In this document: positions 31,881 to 39,791 of the stretch, one piece after another
How positions within the stretch are numbered: the stretch's first letter is position 1
Layout: every line of letters starts with the position of its first letter
Source of the DNA: Candidatus Roizmanbacteria bacterium CG_4_9_14_0_2_um_filter_38_17
GTDB taxonomy: Bacteria > Patescibacteriota > Microgenomatia > GCA-00278855
Direction: 5' to 3'
Assembly (NCBI GenBank): GCA_002788855.1
Contig: PFSB01000011.1
Span: 1 to 40,048 of the forward strand
Length of the DNA stretch: 40,048 bases
Notes under the pieces: generated by a model
Database searches by the model: none
Seen by the model: the letters and a program-made list of their open reading frames with translations, nothing else
Told to the model about the DNA's origin: nothing
Made by a program: the position numbers and the translations under genes

Positions 31881-32330
31881 ATGAGCAAACAAGTAATGAT
31901 AATCGGAGGGGTAGTAATCGCAATCCTAGCCGGTTTTTTAATTTTCTCAAACAAACCAGTAAGCGCACCAGAAGAAATGATGGAGAGAGCTAATGAAGAA
32001 CCAATGATGGAAGAGGATTCCAGCATTATGGAAGGTGAGGAAGGTATGATGAATATCGAACACGAATTTACAGTCACTGGCTCAAATTTTAAATTTGACA
32101 CTGACACTATGACTGTCAAAAAAGGGAACACTGTCAAGGTTACTTTCATGAGTGAGGATAGTACTCATGACTTTGTAATCGATGAGTTTGGTGTCAAAAC
32201 CAAAGTTCTTAAAAGTGGAGAAAAAGAAGTAATTACATTCGTTGCTGACAAAGCAGGGACTTACAGTTTCTATTGTTCAGTGGGAAACCACCGCGCAATG
32301 GGAATGGAAGGAACTCTTATTGTTGAGTAA
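31881..32330 (+). CDS. Membrane-anchored cupredoxin
   Basis: A 149-aa protein: membrane anchor (about residues 5-22), a Met/Glu-rich linker (33-57: MMER, PMMEED, SSIMEGEEGMMN) and a C-terminal cupredoxin domain. Type 1 copper ligands are visible as His96 (STHDFVI), Cys132, His137 and Met142 (YCSVGNHRAMGMEG). The Met-rich linker may also bind Cu(I). ATG 31881 is chosen because GGAGGTGA stands 5 nt upstream; a longer frame from 31821 lacks a start signal. It probably carries electrons or copper outside the membrane and stands before the copper ATPase gene. Confidence 0.9.
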   Translation: MSKQVMIIGGVVIAILAGFLIFSNKPVSAPEEMMERANEEPMMEEDSSIMEGEEGMMNIEHEFTVTGSNFKFDTDTMTVKKGNTVKVTFMSEDSTHDFVIDEFGVKTKVLKSGEKEVITFVADKAGTYSFYCSVGNHRAMGMEGTLIVE

Positions 32331-32347
32331 GTAATTATTCTTGGAGG

Positions 32348-32370
32348 GCCCTTAAGTTTTAATTAAGGGC
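32348..32370. other. Hairpin GCCCTTAA/TTAAGGGC after the cupredoxin gene
   Basis: A perfect 8-bp stem with a 7-nt loop, 17 bp behind the stop. It may terminate the cupredoxin transcript, though no clean T-run follows. Confidence 0.45.
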
Positions 32371-32427
32371 TCTATAGACTAACTTCTTTTCATCGCACCT
32401 TTATCTGTTTTGTGGTTAAATAGAAAT

Positions 32428-34467
32428 ATGGCAAATACCAAGGATTACTACACTTGCACCATGCACCCTGAGATTAGACAGGACAAACCTGGAAAGTGTC
32501 CCAAATGTGGCGGAATGGACTTAGTTAAAAAAAGCGATCTTGATTCCGGACACATAGAGCACGATCATGCTTCCTCAATGGCCACACCCGAAGCCGCCGC
32601 CGATTTTCTAAAACGCTTTTTTATAGTCACGGCTCTGCTTGTACCACTGGCAATATTTTCTAAGCCTGCAATTGAATTTCTTGGTGTTCCAGATTTTGCT
32701 TTTAGACCTTTCCTTGAATTTGGCATTGCTTCGATAATATTTTATTTTGGTCTAATATTTTTCCAACACGCCAAAATGGAAATCCAGATGAAGCAGTATG
32801 GCATGATGACCCTAGTCTCCCTAGGGGTAGGAGCTGGCTACTTATTTTCCGTACTTTCCACATTCCTACCAGCACTTGATGTTGAGTTTTACCTTGAAAT
32901 CTCTACCTTAATCTGGGTCTTATTATTTGGCCACTTTTTGGAAGCTAAGTCATCATCCGCTGCAGGAGACGCCCTAAAAGAAGTTGCAAAATTATTACCA
33001 AAACAAGCCCACTTAAAAGTAGGCAATGATGTAAGAGAAGTTGATGTTGAGTCACTAAAAGAAGGAGATATTGTTCTCGTTAAAGCTGGCGAAAAGTTGC
33101 CCGCCGATGGAGAAATTATTACAGGTAGTGGAAACTTTAATGAATCCCATTTAACCGGGGAGTCTAAACCAATCAAGAAAAGTGTCGGCGACGCAGTCAT
33201 TGCTGGCGCAATTAATATCGATGGATCAGTAGAGGTAAAGCTAACAAGAGTGGGGGAGTCTTCCACCATAGGACAGATCCAGGCCTTAATAGCAACAGCC
33301 AAAAAAACCAAGCCATCTGTCCAGAAGCTAGCAGATAAGGCTGCACGCTGGTTAACATTTTCAGCCCTGACTGTTTCAATCCTAGCTCTCTTTATATGGT
33401 CAGTTATTATTGGAACTCCATTTGTATTTGCGGCAACTCTTGCAATCACCGTTTTGGTTATTGCTTGCCCTCATGCCTTGGGTCTTGCCATTCCCACTGT
33501 TTCTACCATTGCAACACGCCTTGCCGTTAGTAATGGTGTATTCATTAAAGATATGGCCAAGATTGAAGTAGTCAAAGACGCAGACTATATTGTTCTAGAC
33601 AAGACAGGTACCCTTACAAAAGGAGAGTTTGGCGTAACAGAAGTTAAGGCTAAAGGAGTAAGTAGTCAACAGCTAATGAGTATCGCTGCAAGCTTAGAAT
33701 CTCATTCAACACACGTTATTGGCCAATCAATAGTTAAGTATGCCAAAAATAAGGGCATTAAACTACAGAAAGTTGAAGGTGTAAAAAATCTTGCTGGACG
33801 AGGAATTGAAGGGATAATAAATGGCAAAAAATACTTTATTGGTAAACATAACTCAATCTTGGTAGCAGTAGTCTGGGATAAGATAGTACTGGGAGAAATA
33901 TTGCTGGCTGATGAATTAAGAAAAGAGTCCAAACAAACGATTAAAGAGCTACATGGACTCGGTCTAAAGGTAGCAATGTTAACAGGAGACTCCAAACAGG
34001 CTGCAGATCCCATTGCCAAAAAACTGGGAATAGATACAGTTTTTGCAGAGGTTTTACCAAAGGATAAGTATAAGTATATTAAAAGTCTACAAAGCGAAGG
34101 AAATATCGTAATCATGGCAGGGGATGGAGTGAACGATGCACCAGCTCTAACCCAGGCTAATGTAGGAGTAGCCATTGGAGCAGGAACTGATGTGGCTGTG
34201 GAAGCAGGGGATATTGTCTTAACCCAGAGTAACCCTCAACATATAGTTCGCTTAGTGGTCTTGTCTCGCAAAGTATATTCTAAGATGGTACAGAACCTCT
34301 GGTGGGCACTAGGCTATAACATACTAGCCATTCCAGCAGCAGCCGGCCTCTTTATCCCTTTTGGTTTCAGACTTACCCCAGCAGTAGGAGCACTATTAAT
34401 GAGCATGTCCTCAGTAGTAGTGGTTGTAAATGCCTTAACTTTGCGAAAAGCTAAGCTTGTAGTATAA
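32428..34467 (+). CDS. copB: CopB-type P1B copper/silver-exporting ATPase
   Basis: A 679-aa P-type ATPase. An N-terminal Cys-rich metal domain YTCTMHPEIRQDKPGKCPKCGGMDLV (8-33), then about eight membrane helices with the CPH motif (Cys347-Pro-His349), which marks the CopB (P1B-3) group; actuator TGES; phosphorylation DKTGT (Asp391); ATP site GDGVNDAPAL. The nucleotide-domain motif normally SEHP reads STHV, so His429 is kept but Pro is Val. ATG at 32428 is preferred to an in-frame TTG 18 bp upstream. It pumps Cu or Ag out of the cytoplasm. A possible -10 TTAAAT is 6 nt before the ATG. Confidence 0.93.
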   Translation: MANTKDYYTCTMHPEIRQDKPGKCPKCGGMDLVKKSDLDSGHIEHDHASSMATPEAAADFLKRFFIVTALLVPLAIFSKPAIEFLGVPDFAFRPFLEFGIASIIFYFGLIFFQHAKMEIQMKQYGMMTLVSLGVGAGYLFSVLSTFLPALDVEFYLEISTLIWVLLFGHFLEAKSSSAAGDALKEVAKLLPKQAHLKVGNDVREVDVESLKEGDIVLVKAGEKLPADGEIITGSGNFNESHLTGESKPIKKSVGDAVIAGAINIDGSVEVKLTRVGESSTIGQIQALIATAKKTKPSVQKLADKAARWLTFSALTVSILALFIWSVIIGTPFVFAATLAITVLVIACPHALGLAIPTVSTIATRLAVSNGVFIKDMAKIEVVKDADYIVLDKTGTLTKGEFGVTEVKAKGVSSQQLMSIAASLESHSTHVIGQSIVKYAKNKGIKLQKVEGVKNLAGRGIEGIINGKKYFIGKHNSILVAVVWDKIVLGEILLADELRKESKQTIKELHGLGLKVAMLTGDSKQAADPIAKKLGIDTVFAEVLPKDKYKYIKSLQSEGNIVIMAGDGVNDAPALTQANVGVAIGAGTDVAVEAGDIVLTQSNPQHIVRLVVLSRKVYSKMVQNLWWALGYNILAIPAAAGLFIPFGFRLTPAVGALLMSMSSVVVVVNALTLRKAKLVV

Positions 34468-34491
34468 AGAATGAAACAAATTATAAATCAG

Positions 34492-35340
34492 TTACCTATT
34501 TTTCTTTCCCATGTATCTAATAAATTTATATAGTAGCCATATGGCAACCACTACAAATACTATATCCAGCCCTGGTATTCTTTGAACAACCGATGTAACA
34601 AATAAAGCTACAGATTGAATCATGTCTGTAACGCCTTCTTCGCTTCTCTCCATAGCAAGTTTTCCTGAAAGAGAGAGAAATATTGTAAGCAATCCAATTC
34701 CTACAAACATAACAAAAGATACTAAGTTAGAAACAGTAATCATATGTACTTTACCCATAAAACTTACTTCTCTAAATGGCTTTCTTAAAATGGGACTTTC
34801 CAAGATATTACGTTTATCTATAAATAGACTTGCTAGATAAAGAGGTGTTACCATTCCTAGAACATAAAAGAATCCCACTAGGAGCGATTGGACAACCGTT
34901 GGACTTAGTGTAGATAAGGTAATAACTCCTATTAAGACAGGAGCACAGCAGGCGCTAGTGATGCCCGAAATAATTCCAAGTATATAAGTTGAAAGAGGAT
35001 CGTCAGCCTGTTTGGTTTGTTTGAATTTTGGCATTGGCAGTTTTAGACCTAGGAGTGTTAAAAATCCAAGAATAACTAAGAATAGGCCACCGATAACATA
35101 TGTCTTATCGTGAAGATTAAAGAACATCAGACTTAACGTTTTTGCCCCCAAAACCACTGGCAGCATGACAGTAAATATTCCCAGAGAATAAATAAAGGTC
35201 ATTAGTACAACGCGCTTTTTCTCCTTAAAGATATTGGCAAAATAGGCTGGGAGAAGAAATGTAATACAACAGGGTGCAAATAGAGCTACCATCCCAGCAA
35301 TAAAGGAAGCCAACAAAGAAAGCTGGAATAGCGTATCCAT
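34492..35340 (-). CDS. CcdA/DsbD-like membrane thiol transporter
   Basis: A 282-aa membrane protein with about seven to eight helices. It has the two Cys-bearing helices of the CcdA/DsbD-beta family, here as APCCITF (Cys24-Cys25) and SACCAPV (Cys131-Cys132); the family usually has one Cys in each (PCxLP, SPC). These carry electrons from cytoplasmic thioredoxin across the membrane. A long hydrophilic C-terminal side and a last helix are extra. The start directly abuts the rhodanese-DUF1573 stop, so they are co-transcribed. Likely partners are the Cys proteins upstream. Confidence 0.8.
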   Translation of the reverse strand: MDTLFQLSLLASFIAGMVALFAPCCITFLLPAYFANIFKEKKRVVLMTFIYSLGIFTVMLPVVLGAKTLSLMFFNLHDKTYVIGGLFLVILGFLTLLGLKLPMPKFKQTKQADDPLSTYILGIISGITSACCAPVLIGVITLSTLSPTVVQSLLVGFFYVLGMVTPLYLASLFIDKRNILESPILRKPFREVSFMGKVHMITVSNLVSFVMFVGIGLLTIFLSLSGKLAMERSEEGVTDMIQSVALFVTSVVQRIPGLDIVFVVVAIWLLYKFIRYMGKKNR

Positions 35341-36084
35341 TTAAGATTTCTTAATAACAGTTGCAGTTATGTTAGACTCAAGCCTAGGGAAGTTGGGATT
35401 ATCTGTTTCGATGTAAATAGTCCTAGTCAAGTCTCCTAAGTCTGTATCATTTTTGTGTACGGCAGGATCAAATGAAACATTAACTACCGTGCTCTCATAG
35501 GCTCCTAAATCCTCATTTTCAACGCTTGCACTTGTACAGCCGCACGAAGTAGAGACTCTAGTGATTTTAACAGGTAGGGGAGTATAGTTGGTTAGGGTGA
35601 AACTTGTGGTTGCTACATCTCCATAAATTACAGTTCCCAATGCCTGTTGCAAAGGCCACAAAGAAACTGAAACTTGCTGCTCTTTATAAGCATCTGTTCC
35701 TCCATCAAGGTCATAGACATTAGTATATCCTAATTCAACAATCTCGGCAGATGCTTGAGCGCTCATACTACCAGAACGGCAATAGACCAATATAGGTGTG
35801 GATTTGTCCTCAGGTAGTTTATCTCTGTTTTCACCAATCTGATCATAGGAAATGAAAGCATCAGTGCCGGGAATGTGTGTCTGCTCTGGCGTATGTACAT
35901 CCAGCAGATATGCAGTTTTATCCTCAGCAAGTTCTGCAAACTTCCCAGAAGATACAAGTTGAACCTTAACACCATCTTGTTCCATTGCGACTTGCTTACT
36001 GCTTTTTGGCTGTTGGCCTAGATACCAAATACCACCAAGTCCAAGTATTACCGCAATTCCTATAATAACTGTTTTTTTATTCAT
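35341..36084 (-). CDS. Rhodanese-DUF1573 fusion, membrane-anchored
   Basis: A 247-aa exported protein: signal/anchor helix (5-23), rhodanese domain (about 42-138) with the active-site loop VYCRSGSMSAQA (Cys102), then a DUF1573 Ig-like domain (about 145-247) with TSCGCTSASV (Cys181, Cys183). Rhodaneses handle sulfane sulfur; DUF1573 domains often carry CxC and follow a membrane anchor. The combination suggests an extracytoplasmic sulfur or copper-thiol relay. Overlaps the neighbouring DUF1573 gene by 1 bp and touches the CcdA-like gene. Confidence 0.85.
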   Translation of the reverse strand: MNKKTVIIGIAVILGLGGIWYLGQQPKSSKQVAMEQDGVKVQLVSSGKFAELAEDKTAYLLDVHTPEQTHIPGTDAFISYDQIGENRDKLPEDKSTPILVYCRSGSMSAQASAEIVELGYTNVYDLDGGTDAYKEQQVSVSLWPLQQALGTVIYGDVATTSFTLTNYTPLPVKITRVSTSCGCTSASVENEDLGAYESTVVNVSFDPAVHKNDTDLGDLTRTIYIETDNPNFPRLESNITATVIKKS

Positions 36085-36629
36085 TATCTTTTAACCACGT
36101 TTGCCGTTAGTTGAAACGATAGGGTAGGGTTATTCTCGTCATTTGTTTCCAGAGTTACGGTACGGCTGATAGCCCCAACACCGCTAGGTCCATGAAAAGC
36201 TGGATCAAACTCAACTATAAGCTCGGCAATTTCACCGGGACTTACTTCAAATACGTCAGAGCTTTTTGTATGCATACCATATCTTTCAGACGACTCGTCA
36301 CCTACTTTTAATTGAGCAGTTGTACACATACAAGACGTGTTTACATTATATAACTTAAGAGGCGAGCTTCCCTTATTCTCAATTGCAAATGATTTAGACA
36401 CTTTCCCTCCATCAATATCTATCTCTCCCCAGTCATGAGTATCATTCAAAACAGCTAACTCCACTTGGCTATCCACGGTAACTGGTGTAGTTGCCCCACC
36501 CGCCTTTAATCCAAAGAAGATTACACCTACGAGTAGAAGCGCTGTGGCAACAACTATTCCAATCACAAATGGATCCATTCCTTTTTTTGTATTCTTAGTA
36601 TTTTTATCGTTACAGCAGTCTTTAGTCAT
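36084..36629 (-). CDS. DUF1573 protein with CxC motif
   Basis: A 181-aa protein. It starts MTKDCCNDKN (Cys5, Cys6), has a membrane helix (about 21-40) and one DUF1573 domain (about 58-181) with TSCMCTTAQ (Cys100, Cys102). The longer frame from 36683 adds 18 residues overlapping the upstream gene and is unlikely; ATG 36629 is 4 bp behind that gene's stop. Its domain is clearly related to that in the following fusion gene, so the pair looks like a duplication with added rhodanese. The CxC pairs could bind Cu(I) or form disulfides served by the CcdA-like protein. Confidence 0.85.
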   Translation of the reverse strand: MTKDCCNDKNTKNTKKGMDPFVIGIVVATALLLVGVIFFGLKAGGATTPVTVDSQVELAVLNDTHDWGEIDIDGGKVSKSFAIENKGSSPLKLYNVNTSCMCTTAQLKVGDESSERYGMHTKSSDVFEVSPGEIAELIVEFDPAFHGPSGVGAISRTVTLETNDENNPTLSFQLTANVVKR

Positions 36630-36633
36630 ATTA

Positions 36634-37593
36634 TTATGCTCCGCAACCACCACCACCAAGCTCCGGCTTGGGCAAGCTTTCAATTAGTTGTTTGGTCTGT
36701 TGATACCCCTGTGCACTGGAGTACTCTGCGCTAAGAGCTAGCTCTGGATCTACACTAGCCCAATCAGTTCCTTGCTCTTCAAAGTATGTGGCTAGATCAA
36801 TGTATGTCTGGGGAAACCAGAAGGAGTTTACCTTTAGAGCAACACTGTACATTTCAATTTCAGTTGCGCCATTTTTTGCCATTAGCTCTAAAAGTCCCAA
36901 CATTGCCATTCCGTGATTGCAGTCAGGAAAGTGGGTAGAGTTACCACAGCAAGGCCTAAATATACCTAAAGATACCTTATCCACCAAAGCCTGTTGTTTC
37001 GCATCTAAAACTATATAAGAATGCATACTGTAATGATCAATTCCTGCGCCCTTAGCCAACGACCAGCCACCAGTCGAGGCAAAGTTACCGGCACCATCAT
37101 ACTGTTCGTCTGTCATTTCTCCGTTGTCTAAGATATCATTTTTATTAGCGAGTCCAAATGCCCACAATAAATCTAAAAGATACCGGCTGTTTTTCTCATT
37201 TAGAACAATCGGAGAATCCATATTTCCCGTCAACATCTGCTCCTCGTTTGTTGTCAAACCACCTTCAAACAAAGCTCTAAACTTTGCCTCATCAATCACT
37301 CCATCACTAATCATCTGTTTACCAAAATCTCCCCAGGCAACTGGAAGCGTCACACCCTCTTCTGGTAATACAACTTTTGAGATTGAGTCAATATCTATAT
37401 CTATATTATCGGGTTCAGCAACTATCCGTGTGTCTAACCACTTTGGCGTAATAGAAATTTCAAAAACTTGAGTCAAAACCAAAATTGCCAGTAATATAAT
37501 CGAGAAGCCTTTCCAAAAACTAGTGTCAGCTATAAGTTTCCTAAATTTACTAATTACTTTTTTCTTGCTTGCACGAAGAACTTTAATAGTCAT
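36634..37593 (-). CDS. Anchored protein with CC-H-CxH-M-x-M motif and GGGGCGA tail, function unknown
   Basis: A 319-aa protein with one membrane helix near the N-terminus (about 29-46); the rest is outside. I do not recognise the family. Its central segment RPCCGNSTHFPDCNHGMAM places Cys215, Cys216, His221, Cys225, His227, Met229 and Met231 in 17 residues, a likely metal site, preferably Cu. The C-terminus ends GGGGCGA with Cys317. It heads the group DUF1573, rhodanese-DUF1573, CcdA-like, and follows a two-component system, so a role in copper handling is probable. Confidence 0.6.
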   Translation of the reverse strand: MTIKVLRASKKKVISKFRKLIADTSFWKGFSIILLAILVLTQVFEISITPKWLDTRIVAEPDNIDIDIDSISKVVLPEEGVTLPVAWGDFGKQMISDGVIDEAKFRALFEGGLTTNEEQMLTGNMDSPIVLNEKNSRYLLDLLWAFGLANKNDILDNGEMTDEQYDGAGNFASTGGWSLAKGAGIDHYSMHSYIVLDAKQQALVDKVSLGIFRPCCGNSTHFPDCNHGMAMLGLLELMAKNGATEIEMYSVALKVNSFWFPQTYIDLATYFEEQGTDWASVDPELALSAEYSSAQGYQQTKQLIESLPKPELGGGGCGA

Positions 37594-37635
37594 AATAAGA
37601 GATTAACAGAGCAAAGATGAAAAGAAGATGAAACA

Positions 37636-38997
37636 TTAGGAGAACGTAATTAAAACAGTTGTTCCTTTATTAAGTGTGGATTTTATAGTTAATTTTCCAC
37701 CTAAAGACAAAATTGCAGAATGTGAAATAGCCAAACCTAGTCCCGAGCCTGGACTTTTTATATTGGATCCTCGAAAGAAACGTGCTAATGCCTGTGCTTG
37801 GTCGTTCCTTCCAATACCAATGCCTGTGTCTTTGATCGCAATTGCAATGCGACCGGATCGCTTAGTTAAACTTAGGATAATTTTCCCCTTAGTTTTATTA
37901 TATGAAACTGCGTTATATACAATGTTACCCAAAGCGCGTTTTAGAAGTTTCTTATCCGCTAAGAGGTTTACATTTTCTTGTATATTGCCTAATACTGCTA
38001 TTTCTTTGCTCTCTCCTAAAGCTTCTGCAAGCTCAGACAGATCGGTCATTATTGTACTAAGCGAAACATGCTCCATTTTTAGGTGACTGCTTTCAATTTG
38101 AGACAGAAATAACAGATCCTGAATTGTTTCATTTGCCGTATCTATTACTTTAAGAATCTCAAGGTGAGCCAAATCTCTAGTCTTTATATTCTCAACTTGA
38201 GAACGTATCACAGCCAAAGGTGTCTTTAATGTATGCGCAGCATCTGCAAAAAATTCTCTTTCATTTTTAAATATCTGCTCAAGCTTTCCGAGCATCACAT
38301 TTAAAGCATCTTGAATAATCTTTAGCTCCTTTGTTGGTGAAGATATGCTAATTCTTCGGGATAGAGAAGTGGTGCCAGTAACTTCTTTTGCTTGTGCAGC
38401 TATACTCTCCAATGGAGACAGCTGTTTTTTTATAAATTTGTAACCAAGATATGTAATTGGCAAAACAATAAAGATAATAACTCCAAAAATAATACCCAGC
38501 ACCCTATAAAAGGTAGCATGAAGAATTTGAGTAGAGTAGCCTACCGCAACAATTCCTTTTCCACTTTTCACCTGGACAGGCATTGCCGCAAAACGAATAT
38601 TTCCTTCCGTAAAATGCACTAGTTTTTCTTCATTTAATTTTGTTGTAGCCAGGATTTTTTGCAGCTGGTGTTCAGTTGATAAAGCCACATCCACGCTGTT
38701 AGTTTCAAGTTCTGCAGCTCCATCAGGTGACAGCACAACAACTGTCATTCCTTGGCCACTGACCAAATTCTTAATAAGGTTATCTCGCTCATTGCCACGA
38801 TAATTTTGCACAATAGACCTAGCTTCATTAACACCGATTAACACATGATGATCGATCTGGCGCTCAAGTGTTATCCAAAACAACAAGCTTAAAGCTATAG
38901 AAAAAAGCAGAAAAATAACTCCGGATGATACCAAATACCATAAGGCTAATCTCCCTTTAAGTGTGCTGGTAATCTTAATAAGTAGCTTATTTTTCAT
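37636..38997 (-). CDS. Sensor histidine kinase (CusS-like)
   Basis: A 453-aa membrane kinase: helix 1 (about 22-43), an extracytoplasmic sensor domain (about 44-160), helix 2 (about 164-186), HAMP (about 186-240), HisKA with the phospho-acceptor His255 (FADAAHTLKTPLAVIRSQ) and HATPase with GIGIGR and GSGLGLAIS. The architecture and neighbourhood match heavy-metal sensor kinases such as CusS, but the sensor domain carries no obvious metal motif. Overlaps the regulator gene by 11 bp. Confidence 0.9.
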   Translation of the reverse strand: MKNKLLIKITSTLKGRLALWYLVSSGVIFLLFSIALSLLFWITLERQIDHHVLIGVNEARSIVQNYRGNERDNLIKNLVSGQGMTVVVLSPDGAAELETNSVDVALSTEHQLQKILATTKLNEEKLVHFTEGNIRFAAMPVQVKSGKGIVAVGYSTQILHATFYRVLGIIFGVIIFIVLPITYLGYKFIKKQLSPLESIAAQAKEVTGTTSLSRRISISSPTKELKIIQDALNVMLGKLEQIFKNEREFFADAAHTLKTPLAVIRSQVENIKTRDLAHLEILKVIDTANETIQDLLFLSQIESSHLKMEHVSLSTIMTDLSELAEALGESKEIAVLGNIQENVNLLADKKLLKRALGNIVYNAVSYNKTKGKIILSLTKRSGRIAIAIKDTGIGIGRNDQAQALARFFRGSNIKSPGSGLGLAISHSAILSLGGKLTIKSTLNKGTTVLITFS

Positions 38998-39664
38998 TAT
39001 TACCTAATATATATCCTTTGCCGCGGATGGTTTTTATGAGCTTACTCTTTGTATATTTTTCCAGTTTTCGCCTTAGATTTCGAATATATACATCAACTAC
39101 ATTAGAAAATGTTTCAAAATCACTTCCCCAGATATGTTCCATGAGCATCGTGCGAGTTATTACCTGTCCGCTGTGAGTACCCAGATACTCCAAAACAGCA
39201 AACTCCTTGGCGGTTAGGTCAAGCTGTTTTTCATTTATTATTGCCACGTGTTCAGCGGGCTTAATAGTTAAACTACCAACACGTATAACTGGTAGGGGAT
39301 TATTACTGCTTCGCCGTATGACAGCGCGAATCCTAGCAATTAACTCGGCAGAATCAACAGGCTTAGGAATATAGTCATCAGCTCCTAGATTTAAGCCTTT
39401 TACCTTATCCTCCAGTTGACCACGGGCTGTAACAATTATTGTAGGTGCTTTGTTTCCTTCTTTTCGTAGTTTTGTAAGAAGATCAAATCCAGTTCCATCT
39501 GGTAAATTAATATCCAAGACCAAGCAGTCATATTCATTAACTTCTGCCTCAACTAACCCAGTTTCTTTGGTAATTGCAACATCCACCGCAAATCCTTCCT
39601 TCTGCAAAATATCTCTAAGGTTTTTGGCAAGTGTCTTATCATCTTCAACTATTAACACCTTCAT
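38987..39664 (-). CDS. OmpR/PhoB-family response regulator (CusR-like)
   Basis: A 225-aa regulator. Receiver domain with acidic pocket Glu7-Asp8-Asp9, phospho-acceptor Asp51 (LVLDINLPDGTG), Thr near VTARG and Lys in IPKPVD; winged-helix DNA-binding domain from about residue 128 with VDVYIRNLRRKLEK and IRGKGYIL. First gene of the minus-strand copper locus. A 17-nt palindrome lies over its predicted -35 region (39695-39711), a candidate self-binding site. A GGGGGTGAG stretch precedes the ATG. Confidence 0.93.
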   Translation of the reverse strand: MKVLIVEDDKTLAKNLRDILQKEGFAVDVAITKETGLVEAEVNEYDCLVLDINLPDGTGFDLLTKLRKEGNKAPTIIVTARGQLEDKVKGLNLGADDYIPKPVDSAELIARIRAVIRRSSNNPLPVIRVGSLTIKPAEHVAIINEKQLDLTAKEFAVLEYLGTHSGQVITRTMLMEHIWGSDFETFSNVVDVYIRNLRRKLEKYTKSKLIKTIRGKGYILGNNEK

Positions 39665-39694
39665 CTCACCCCCATTCTACACCAACAGTCCTAA

Positions 39695-39711
39695 GTAAGG
39701 CTTAGCCTTAC
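39695..39711. promoter_or_regulatory. Palindrome upstream of the response regulator
   Basis: GTAAGGCT/AGCCTTAC around one T. The minus-strand -10 TAGAAT (39674-39679) places the -35 inside it. Either an operator or a member of the AAGGN5CCTT repeat family. Confidence 0.55.
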
Positions 39712-39766
39712 AATAACCCCGCAAATAAGGCCCAAAAAAACTCACTCTTATTCTTCATTGACGTAA

Positions 39767-39791
39767 TTATTAAAGGCTGGACCTTTAATAA
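39767..39791. repeat. REP-like palindrome with CTGGA loop, long copy
   Basis: Arms TTATTAAAGG/CCTTTAATAA, perfect 10 bp, loop CTGGA. Same core as 30670-30686. Confidence 0.9.

Noticed and set aside
31821-32330. Longer start for the cupredoxin gene
   Set aside because: It overlaps the previous gene and lacks a binding site; ATG 31881 has GGAGGTGA and gives a normal signal anchor.
36084-36683. Longer start for the DUF1573 gene
   Set aside because: It would overlap the upstream gene by 50 bp; ATG 36629 begins 4 bp behind that gene's stop codon.
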